DNA of 20,305 nt, taken from Syntrophomonas sp. GTDB taxonomy: Bacteria; Bacillota; Syntrophomonadia; Syntrophomonadales; Syntrophomonadaceae. Made by a program: the position numbers and the translations under genes. Every line of letters starts with the position of its first letter. Position 1 is the stretch's first letter. The notes under the pieces are model-generated. The model ran no database searches. It had not been told where the DNA came from and was given only the letters and a program-made list of their open reading frames with translations. Below are positions 14,827 to 20,305 of the stretch, in pieces. The stretch covers positions 1 to 20,305 of the forward strand of contig PWPP01000019.1 in the NCBI GenBank assembly GCA_003558625.1, in the 5' to 3' direction.

Positions 14827-15064
14827 ATGCCGTGAGGGAAGAAAAACCCTCCGGCTTAAGAATCGTTTTATTCGGTCGGGGTAAGGCACCCGGCATCCGC
14901 TGCAGGAATTAAGGGATAAGGGGAGAAATCCGGGATCAGAGCTCGCCTGCATCCGTTAGACTGTACTCAGGGTCTTAAAAAAAATTGTGGATTATTGCCT
15001 AATCCATGTAATAATATAAGTAGTTGCCGCCAAACAAAAATTATGAAAACAGGGGTGAACAATA
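14827..15064 (+). other. 238-bp intergenic region before the folate-pantothenate operon
   Basis: I see no coding frame and no tRNA. Near its start is a hairpin: GCCG (14829-14832) and GAGGG (14834-14838), with a bulged T, pair with CCCTC (14847-14851) and CGGC (14852-14855). The middle part (14856-14970) has purine-rich stretches but no RNA family I recognise. TTAAGA (14856-14861) is complementary to TCTTAA (14973-14978), so it could fold as one long domain. The end holds the operator-like palindrome and promoter candidate listed separately. Confidence 0.5.
14985..15020 (+). promoter_or_regulatory. Promoter/operator region of the HD-fol-pan operon
   Basis: TGGATTA (14988-14994) and TAATCCA (15000-15006) form a perfect dyad with a five-base spacer, typical of a dimeric repressor site. 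It overlaps a possible -35 TTGTGG (14985-14990); candidate -10s are TAATAA (15009-15014) and AATAAT (15010-15015, preceded by TG). TAATCCACA, read on minus at 14994-14986, matches the DnaA box at 8 of 9 and shares TTGTGGAT with the sites at 7784 and 7795. Confidence 0.45.
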
Positions 15065-15589
15065 TTGAAGAGAATTGAGTTGCTGATAAAAGATTCACTT
15101 TTCAACGATTATATAGATAAAAACCTGGTTGAGGAAAAAGTTACCGGGATTTGCAAACACGATTTGAGCCATCACCTGGATGTAGCCCGGATCGCGTATA
15201 TATTGGTCCTGGAGCCCAACGATCTTAACTACTTCATCCGCGAGAACAATTTAAGCGGCAAGCTGGCGGCCAAGGAAGTCATCTATGCCGCGGGCCTGCT
15301 CCACGATATCGGCAAATGGAAAGAATACAGCACCGGAGAAGATCATGCCGCCTTTGGTTCCCGGATTGCCCGGGAGATATTACCCCGGGCTTATTTTAAC
15401 AACAATGAAGTGGATGTCATCAGCCGGGCCATCTTTGAACACTCAAATATCAGCCGCGACATGAGCTTTTTAGGGGAAAGGCTGCACCGGGCCGACAACC
15501 TTTCCCGGGTGTGCAGTGAATGCGACCAGCGCTTCAGCTGTCCCAAAATCAGGCAGCAGGAAGTCAGCGTAACTGCCCTGGAGTATTAA
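15065..15589 (+). CDS. HD-domain metal-dependent phosphohydrolase with C-terminal Cys cluster
   Basis: A 174-residue HD-superfamily protein. Likely metal ligands are His37, the His80-Asp81 pair in AAGLLHDIGKW, and Asp144 in HRADNLSR; His94 and His126 are further family-type histidines. The C-terminus has Cys150-x2-Cys153-x5-Cys159-Pro, and Cys30 lies near the first metal region, so a zinc or iron-sulfur site is possible. The start is TTG at 15065, eight bases after AGGGGTG. It leads the folate operon, one base before folP. HD proteins beside folate genes recur in Clostridia. Dephosphorylation of a dihydroneopterin phosphate, a step with no dedicated gene here, is an inference only. Confidence 0.88.
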   Translation: MKRIELLIKDSLFNDYIDKNLVEEKVTGICKHDLSHHLDVARIAYILVLEPNDLNYFIRENNLSGKLAAKEVIYAAGLLHDIGKWKEYSTGEDHAAFGSRIAREILPRAYFNNNEVDVISRAIFEHSNISRDMSFLGERLHRADNLSRVCSECDQRFSCPKIRQQEVSVTALEY

Positions 15590-15590
15590 A

Positions 15591-16778
15591 ATGTCCGGAC
15601 ATCATGCCCTGTGCATCGACAACCTGGAAGCCGCCCGTCATTTCCTGGCTGCTACCGGAGCCGATCCCCGGGGAGTGGGGTATATGATGCCCAAAGCCGT
15701 TTTCCGGTGTATAAAACTCAAGGCCCTGCCCAGCCATGCTGCCAATATCATCAAACAGGAAATGCTGGCCAAGGGGGGCGAAGCGGCGCTGTCCAGTGCA
15801 TCCGTATACGGCCGGGGCACTACCGATGTTTTGTTAATGGGAACCTTAAAGCAATACCGCCTTTTGCTGGATAAATTAAAACTGCAGCCTTTTGGTCTCA
15901 GTACCGTGGCGGAAGAAATTGAAATGATATTGCAATCCTTGGAAAAAAAACCGCCTCCCCTGGAATTGCCCTCGGGGAAAACCCTGTCCTTCAGCCGGGG
16001 GGTTTTGGTTATGGGCATTCTCAACATCACCCCGGATTCGTTTTCCGACGGGGGACGCTACCTTAATCCTGAGCAGGCCCGCCAACGGGCCTTGCAAATG
16101 GCAGCCGAAGGAGCGCATATCATAGATATCGGAGGATCATCCTCCCGCCCCGGTTCTACCCCCACAGAAGCTGGAGAGGAAATAGGGCGGGTTTTACCGG
16201 TGATAGAGAAGCTGGCCCGGGAAGATCTCATTTTGTCTGTGGATACCTGGCGTTCAGAGGTGGCCCGGCTGGCTCTAGAGGCCGGGGCCGACCTGGTAAA
16301 TGATATCGGCCGGCTGCAGCTGGATGCCGGCATGATTGCCGTTTTAGCCCACCACCGGGCGCCGGTGGTGCTGATGCATAACCGCCTGCAGATACAGCCG
16401 GGACAGCCTTACCAGGATTTGATACCGGACATGATCAATGAGCTGCAGGAGTCCATTGCCAAAGGCCGGGCCGGGGGCCTGAGCCCGCAACAGATGATCA
16501 TAGACCCGGGATTGGGTTTTGGCAAGACCCGGGATCAAAATCTGCACATCATACAGCAGCTCACCGCCTTTACAGGCCTGGGCTACCCGTTGCTGGTAGG
16601 GGCTTCCCGCAAGTCCTTCATCGGTTCCACCCTGGACCTGGAGGTGGCGGAACGCCTGGAAGGGAGTCTGGCAGTGGCAGCGGCAGCAGTGATGAAAGGA
16701 GCCCATATCATACGGGTCCATGATGTCAGGGAAACCATCCGGGTAATCCGGATGTTGGAGGCGATTTCAGGTGCGTAA
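15591..16778 (+). CDS. folP: Dihydropteroate synthase with extra N-terminal domain
   Basis: FolP condenses 6-hydroxymethyl-dihydropterin pyrophosphate with p-aminobenzoate. At 395 residues it is about 120 longer than classical FolP. The catalytic TIM barrel runs from about 136: MGILNITPDSFSDGG (141-155), IDIGGSSSRPGS (178-189), SVDTWRSEVA, DIGR, GFGKT and GASRKSFIG. The usual Glu of GGESTRPG is Ser183. Residues 1-130 form a separate domain with CIDNLEAARHFLAATGADPRGVGYMMPKA and a GRGTTDVLLMGT segment; I do not know its function, though long forms like this occur in other Clostridia. The ATG at 15591 has GGAG seven bases upstream and is one base past the HD stop. It overlaps folB by eight bases. 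Confidence 0.94.
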   Translation: MSGHHALCIDNLEAARHFLAATGADPRGVGYMMPKAVFRCIKLKALPSHAANIIKQEMLAKGGEAALSSASVYGRGTTDVLLMGTLKQYRLLLDKLKLQPFGLSTVAEEIEMILQSLEKKPPPLELPSGKTLSFSRGVLVMGILNITPDSFSDGGRYLNPEQARQRALQMAAEGAHIIDIGGSSSRPGSTPTEAGEEIGRVLPVIEKLAREDLILSVDTWRSEVARLALEAGADLVNDIGRLQLDAGMIAVLAHHRAPVVLMHNRLQIQPGQPYQDLIPDMINELQESIAKGRAGGLSPQQMIIDPGLGFGKTRDQNLHIIQQLTAFTGLGYPLLVGASRKSFIGSTLDLEVAERLEGSLAVAAAAVMKGAHIIRVHDVRETIRVIRMLEAISGA

Positions 16779-17136
16779 AGATAAAATCATGGCCAAAGGG
16801 TTGACCTTCGTGGCCACCCATGGGGCCACACCCGAAGAGAAAAGAACACCACGCCCCTTCGTGGTGGATTTGGACATGTATATGGATTTAGCCCCGGCCG
16901 GAAACAGCGACATGCTGGAAAAAACAGTAAATTACGAAGAAGCCTATAATGTGGTCAAACACATTGTGGAAACGGAAACCTATAATTTAATTGAGACCCT
17001 GGCTGAGACCATTGCCAGAACCTTCCTGGAGGTTTTTCCCATAGATGGGATCGATGTGGCGGTATACAAGCCCCGGGCTCCCATCAAAGGCCAGTTTGAT
17101 TACTTTGCCGTAAAAATATACCGTTCCCGGCAATAA
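16771..17136 (+). CDS. folB: Dihydroneopterin aldolase
   Basis: A 121-residue T-fold enzyme converting 7,8-dihydroneopterin to 6-hydroxymethyl-7,8-dihydropterin and glycolaldehyde. Family motifs are GLTFVATHGATPEEKRTPRPFVVDLDMYMDL at the N-terminus, VNYEEAYNVV, NLIETLAE and KPRAPIKGQFDYFAV with the catalytic Lys. GTG at 16771 is preferred over ATG 16789: it follows GGAGG (16757-16761) and keeps the conserved DKI-x-(I/A)KGL opening. It overlaps the folP end by eight bases, so coupled translation is expected. Confidence 0.95.
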   Translation: MRKDKIMAKGLTFVATHGATPEEKRTPRPFVVDLDMYMDLAPAGNSDMLEKTVNYEEAYNVVKHIVETETYNLIETLAETIARTFLEVFPIDGIDVAVYKPRAPIKGQFDYFAVKIYRSRQ

Positions 17137-17183
17137 AACCTTGTTCTTTCGTTAACGCTATGCTAATTTAGAGGTGAAACTTT

Positions 17184-17678
17184 TTGATAAAAACCATAGT
17201 GTATATTGGTTTAGGGTCCAACCTGGGGCACAAACAGGAAAATCTGGCTGAGGCCCGTTTACTGCTGGAACAGGTCCCGGGTATAACGATCATAAAAGCA
17301 TCTTCTCTCTACCAGACTCTGCCCTGGGGCAACGTGGAGCAGGAAGATTTTATAAACCAGGTGCTGGAAGCAGAAAGTGAAATCAATGCGTTCCAACTGC
17401 TGGAACGACTGCAGGAAATTGAAATTAAATTGGGACGCCTTCGCAATGGAATGTGGGGTCCCCGTACCATAGACCTTGATATACTTCTTTTTGGGGAGGA
17501 ACGGATCCGGGAAAAAAACCTGATAATCCCGCACCCCCACATGTTGGAACGTTTGTTTGTATTGGTTCCCCTGGCGGAAATCAGTCCGGAACTGATTTTT
17601 CCGAATGGAACCGGGATCAGGGAGGTGTTAGCCAGGATAGCCGAAGGCGAAAAACAGGAAGCAGTACGAAAAATATAG
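17184..17678 (+). CDS. folK: Hydroxymethyl-dihydropterin pyrophosphokinase
   Basis: A 164-residue HPPK that uses ATP to pyrophosphorylate 6-hydroxymethyl-dihydropterin, giving the FolP substrate. The sequence has YIGLGSNLGHKQENL at the start, the pterin-binding LPWGNVEQEDFINQV, and GRLRNGMWGPRTIDLDILLFG with the two Mg-binding Asp of DLD, then IPHPHMLERLFVL. Start TTG at 17184 has GAGGTGAAA (17171-17179) upstream. With folP and folB this supplies the late pterin branch. No folE, folC or pab gene is visible in this window. Confidence 0.96.
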   Translation: MIKTIVYIGLGSNLGHKQENLAEARLLLEQVPGITIIKASSLYQTLPWGNVEQEDFINQVLEAESEINAFQLLERLQEIEIKLGRLRNGMWGPRTIDLDILLFGEERIREKNLIIPHPHMLERLFVLVPLAEISPELIFPNGTGIREVLARIAEGEKQEAVRKI

Positions 17679-17714
17679 ATTCCCGCCGTACTCCTTTAAT
17701 AAATACCGCTTGTA

Positions 17715-17752
17715 GCCCCAGAGGACCAGGACGGGGCAGGGTTTTTCCCTGC
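17715..17752 (+). promoter_or_regulatory. Overlapping hairpins in the folK-DUF2520 gap
   Basis: GCCCC (17715-17719) can pair with GGGGC (17733-17737); GCAGGG (17736-17741) can pair with CCCTGC (17747-17752) around TTTTT. The two stems share two bases, so they compete. There is no T-run after the second stem, and GGGAGG of the next ribosome site follows shortly. Confidence 0.35.
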
Positions 17753-17770
17753 TATGAAGGGAGGTAAACT

Positions 17771-18670
17771 ATGAAGAAAAAGATCGGTATTATCGGGGCG
17801 GGAGTAGTAGGAACAGCAGTTGGGGTGGTTCTCAAGGAAAATGGCTTTGAGATTACGGGTGTTTATGACCGGAAGACCGAATCTACTGAACAGCTGGTGG
17901 CCAGAACAGGAGGAAAAGCCTGTTCTACCCCCCGGGAAGTTTCTCATCTGGCAGATATTTTGTTCATTACTACTTCTGATACCGCTATCGCCGCAGTCGT
18001 TGACCAGTTGGTAGCAGATCAGGCCGTTCGCAGCGGTCAGATTCTGATTCATATGAGTGGAGCCCAGACCACAGAAGTAATGGATAAAAGCAAAATTATG
18101 GGTGCCCGTGTTCTTTCGGTACACCCTCTACAGTCTTTTGCCCGTCCTGAGCAGGCTATGGCTAATTTGCCCGGGTCGGTCTTTAGTATTGAAGGGGATG
18201 CAGAAGCTTATGACGAAGCCATAAAAATCGTAGAGGCATTGGGAGGGGAATATTTTTTCATTGACCGTGAAGCCAAAGTTCTCTACCATGCCGGAGCCTG
18301 TGTGGTCTCCAATTATCTGGTGACCGTAGTTGATATGGGAGTAAAGCTCCTGGTAGCAGCAGGGATTCCTTCTCCCATGGCAGTCAGGGCCTTGTTGCCG
18401 TTGATCATGGGTACTGTTAATAATATAGAAAAAATCGGAGTGCCCCAGGCCCTGACCGGGCCCATTGCCCGCGGGGATCAGGGTACCGTCATCAAACACC
18501 TGGAGCGGATGCAGACCGATTGTCCCGAGCTGGTGGATTTATATCGCTGGTTAGGGGCTTCCACTGCCCGGGTGGCTGTGGAAAAAGGCAGTATCGATGC
18601 GGCCATGGGGGCACAGTTGAAAAACATGATGTTTCAGAAAAACAACGAGGAAGCTGTCGTTGACAGCTAA
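17771..18670 (+). CDS. DUF2520/Rossmann-like NAD(P)-dependent oxidoreductase; candidate ketopantoate reductase
   Basis: A 299-residue two-domain dehydrogenase. The N-terminal Rossmann fold opens with KIGIIGAGVVGTAVG (G9-x-G11-x2-G14) and continues LADILFITTSDTAI and the conserved HMSGAQTTEVM and SVHPLQSFA segments of this family. The C-terminal helical domain (about 165-290) resembles the 6-phosphogluconate dehydrogenase-like/DUF2520 domain, with VLYHAGACVVSNYLV and LTGPIARGDQGTV. The ATG at 17771 follows GAAGGGAGG. It lies 15 bases upstream of panB, and no panE is in the window. Ketopantoate must be reduced to pantoate between PanB and PanC, so this gene is a good candidate for that step; the substrate cannot be read from sequence. 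Confidence 0.87.
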   Translation: MKKKIGIIGAGVVGTAVGVVLKENGFEITGVYDRKTESTEQLVARTGGKACSTPREVSHLADILFITTSDTAIAAVVDQLVADQAVRSGQILIHMSGAQTTEVMDKSKIMGARVLSVHPLQSFARPEQAMANLPGSVFSIEGDAEAYDEAIKIVEALGGEYFFIDREAKVLYHAGACVVSNYLVTVVDMGVKLLVAAGIPSPMAVRALLPLIMGTVNNIEKIGVPQALTGPIARGDQGTVIKHLERMQTDCPELVDLYRWLGASTARVAVEKGSIDAAMGAQLKNMMFQKNNEEAVVDS

Positions 18671-18685
18671 GGAGCGTGGAAAATA

Positions 18686-19516
18686 ATGGCACGAGTTACA
18701 ATAACAACCCTGAAGGAAAAGAAAGCCCGCGGGGAAAAAATCACCATGCTGACCGCCTATGATTATTCCACTGCGGGTATGGTAGATGCCGCCGGGATTG
18801 ACATGATCCTGGTAGGAGATTCCCTGGGGATGGTAGTTTTAGGCTATGAAAACACCCTGCCCGTCACCATGGATGAAATGATCCATCACAGCAAAACGGT
18901 GACCCGGGCAACAAAGAATGCCATGGTGGTAGGGGATATGCCTTTTTTGTCCTATCACATATCACCCCGTGAGGCGGTAAGAAATGCCGGCCGCTTTTTA
19001 AAGGAAGCCGGGGTTCATGCCGTTAAACTAGAAGGTGGGCAGGAGCGGGTGGATACCGTCAAAGCCCTCCTGGATGCCCAGATACCGGTCCAGGGCCACA
19101 TTGGCCTCACCCCCCAGTCGGTACACCAGCTGGGAGGATTTAAAGTCCAGGGTAAAGACCTGGAAACCGCCCAAAAATTGATCAAAGACGCCGAAGCCAT
19201 GGACCAGGCCGGGGTATTTTCCCTGGTTTTGGAAGGTGTGCCCACGCCTTTGGCCCGGAAAATCACGGAAGCCGTTTCCTGTCCCACCATTGGCATCGGA
19301 GCCGGACCCTATTGTGACGGGCAGGTGCTGGTCATCAATGATATCCTGGGCATGTATCAGGGGCATATCCCCAAATTTGTCAAGAAATATGCCAACCTGC
19401 AACCCATCATTGCAGAAGCTCTAAAAGCCTACAAAGAAGAAGTGGAACAGGGGACGTTCCCCGGACCGGAACATAGTTTTACCATGAAAGACGACGTATT
19501 GGAAAGACTCTATTAA
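18686..19516 (+). CDS. panB: 3-methyl-2-oxobutanoate hydroxymethyltransferase
   Basis: A 276-residue PanB, which transfers a hydroxymethyl group from methylene-tetrahydrofolate to 2-oxoisovalerate, giving ketopantoate: the first pantothenate step, and a folate-dependent one. TAYDYSTAGMVDAAGIDMILVGDSLGMV carries the Mg ligand Asp45; Asp84 is in VVGDMPFLSY; Lys114-Leu-Glu116 is in HAVKLEGG; GHIGLTPQSVHQLGGFKVQG follows. The start ATG follows an AAGGAG site overlapping the stop of the preceding gene. Placement after folate genes makes metabolic sense because the cofactor comes from that pathway. Confidence 0.97.
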   Translation: MARVTITTLKEKKARGEKITMLTAYDYSTAGMVDAAGIDMILVGDSLGMVVLGYENTLPVTMDEMIHHSKTVTRATKNAMVVGDMPFLSYHISPREAVRNAGRFLKEAGVHAVKLEGGQERVDTVKALLDAQIPVQGHIGLTPQSVHQLGGFKVQGKDLETAQKLIKDAEAMDQAGVFSLVLEGVPTPLARKITEAVSCPTIGIGAGPYCDGQVLVINDILGMYQGHIPKFVKKYANLQPIIAEALKAYKEEVEQGTFPGPEHSFTMKDDVLERLY

Positions 19517-19541
19517 AAAATAATTAGCAAAGAGGTTGATC

Positions 19542-20305
19542 ATGCAAGTAATTAATAGTGTAAAAGACATGCAGACCTGGAGCGCCATGCAAAAAACGCA
19601 GGGCCTTAGCATCGGTCTGGTACCCACTATGGGTTATCTTCATGCCGGCCATATGACACTGGTCGGAGAAGCCCGGCAAAACTGTGACCGGGTAATTGTC
19701 AGCATATTTGTCAATCCCATTCAGTTCGGAGTAGGGGAGGACTACGAGGTATATCCCCGGGATCTGGAGCGGGATCAGTCGCTGCTTCAAGAGGCCGGGG
19801 TCGATGTCCTGTTTTCTCCCCCGGTAGCGGAAATGTACCCTCCGGGGTTCAGTGCCTTTGTGGAAATAGAAGGAGAGATTACGGCCAAACTGTGTGGTGC
19901 TTTTCGACCCGGTCATTTCCGGGGGGTAACCACGGTGGTCAGCAAACTGTTTAATCTTGCCCTGCCCGACCGGGCCTATTTCGGGCAAAAAGACGCGCAG
20001 CAGCTCCTGGTCCTGGAAAAAATGGTACGGGATCTGAATTTCCCCCTGGAAATCATCCGGGTTCCCATTGTCAGGGAAGCCGACGGGCTGGCCATGAGTT
20101 CCCGCAATGTTTACCTTAAGGGGGAACAGAGGGAACAGGCCCTGGTTTTAAGCCGCTCCCTGCAAACCGCCCGGGCAATGATTGCAGACGGGGAAAGGGA
20201 TCCGGAAAAAGTCAAAGAAAACATGCTGCAGATTATTTCCCACAGCCCCCTGGCCCGGGTGGAATATATTGAAATTGCAAAGGCCCGGGATTTATCGGCT
20301 ATGGA
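19542..20305 (+). CDS. panC: Pantothenate synthetase, cut by the window end
   Basis: The frame is open from ATG 19542 to the last base (254 codons, no stop); full PanC proteins are about 280 residues, so roughly 25-30 are missing. PanC joins pantoate and beta-alanine with ATP. Motifs: LVPTMGYLHAGHMTLV (the HxGH nucleotidyl-transferase signature), IFVNPIQFG, YPRDLERD, GAFRPGHFRGVTTVVSKLF, FGQKDAQQL and ADGLAMSSRNVYL (the KMSKS-like loop). The start has AGAGG seven to ten bases upstream, and it lies 25 bases after panB. panD would be expected next, outside the window. Confidence 0.96.
   Translation, partial: MQVINSVKDMQTWSAMQKTQGLSIGLVPTMGYLHAGHMTLVGEARQNCDRVIVSIFVNPIQFGVGEDYEVYPRDLERDQSLLQEAGVDVLFSPPVAEMYPPGFSAFVEIEGEITAKLCGAFRPGHFRGVTTVVSKLFNLALPDRAYFGQKDAQQLLVLEKMVRDLNFPLEIIRVPIVREADGLAMSSRNVYLKGEQREQALVLSRSLQTARAMIADGERDPEKVKENMLQIISHSPLARVEYIEIAKARDLSAM

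Noticed and set aside
14856..14985. tRNA, riboswitch or 6S-like RNA in the gap after ndk
   Set aside because: No T-arm or anticodon-arm pattern, and I could not match the conserved cores of the common riboswitch classes by eye. Kept only as an unexplained region.
19524..19988. 154-codon minus-strand frame at the window end
   Set aside because: It is antisense to panC, whose motifs are unmistakable.
1..20305. CRISPR array, insertion sequence, prophage or defence system
   Set aside because: I found no regularly spaced repeats, transposase, integrase or defence-type domains; the genes are core metabolism and cell maintenance.

Overview
The window is a stretch of conserved chromosomal core from a low-GC-lineage Gram-positive bacterium, most likely a member of Clostridia with moderate GC content. 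The assignment rests on gene order: rplY(ctc)-pth-mfd-spoVB-like-mazG-hup-rqcP-divIC-S1 protein...tilS-ftsH follows the Bacillus/Clostridia arrangement ctc-pth-(fin)-mfd-(spoVT)-yabM-yabN-yabO-(yabP-yabQ)-divIC-yabR-(spoIIE)-tilS-(hpt)-ftsH. It is also supported by strong AGGAGG-type ribosome sites, many TTG starts and good sigma-A-like promoters. I cannot name a genus.

Layout. 1-270 is an almost perfect palindrome at the window edge that replaces the 5' part of the L25 gene; it looks like an assembly or amplification fold-back. 136-7404: L25 (partial), terminator, pth, a 234-bp leader region, mfd, a large hairpin plus promoter, SpoVB/MurJ-type flippase, MazG, HU. 7409-7681: RqcP, whose stop codon lies inside its own terminator hairpin. 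7682-8871: a promoter region with three near-consensus DnaA-box-like 9-mers, a small HTH protein, DivIC, a strong promoter, an S1-domain protein and a terminator. 8914-10698: Ppx/GppA phosphatase and, convergent to it, a beta-carbonic anhydrase, separated by a bidirectional terminator. 10961-14826: tilS, ftsH, ndk, terminator. 14827-15064: an unexplained 238-bp intergenic region ending in an operator-like palindrome and a promoter candidate. 15065-20305 (window end): one long co-directional run, HD phosphohydrolase-folP-folB-folK-DUF2520 dehydrogenase-panB-panC, i.e. folate followed by pantothenate synthesis.

How it fits together. The first half serves translation quality (Pth, RqcP, TilS, L25), genome maintenance (Mfd, MazG, HU) and envelope/division (flippase, DivIC, FtsH). 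The second half makes tetrahydropterin precursors, and the PanB step consumes the folate cofactor made by that pathway. The DUF2520 protein sits where a ketopantoate reductase would be needed.

Nothing here is clearly a new defence or mobile system. The points most worth a second look are: the shared TTGTGGAT-containing palindromic sites before the HTH-divIC unit and the HD-fol-pan unit; the HTH gene occupying the usual yabP-yabQ slot together with absence of every sporulation gene normally in this cluster; the 130-residue N-terminal domain on FolP; the Cys-cluster HD enzyme; and several structured leaders (before mfd, the flippase, ftsH and the carbonic anhydrase).
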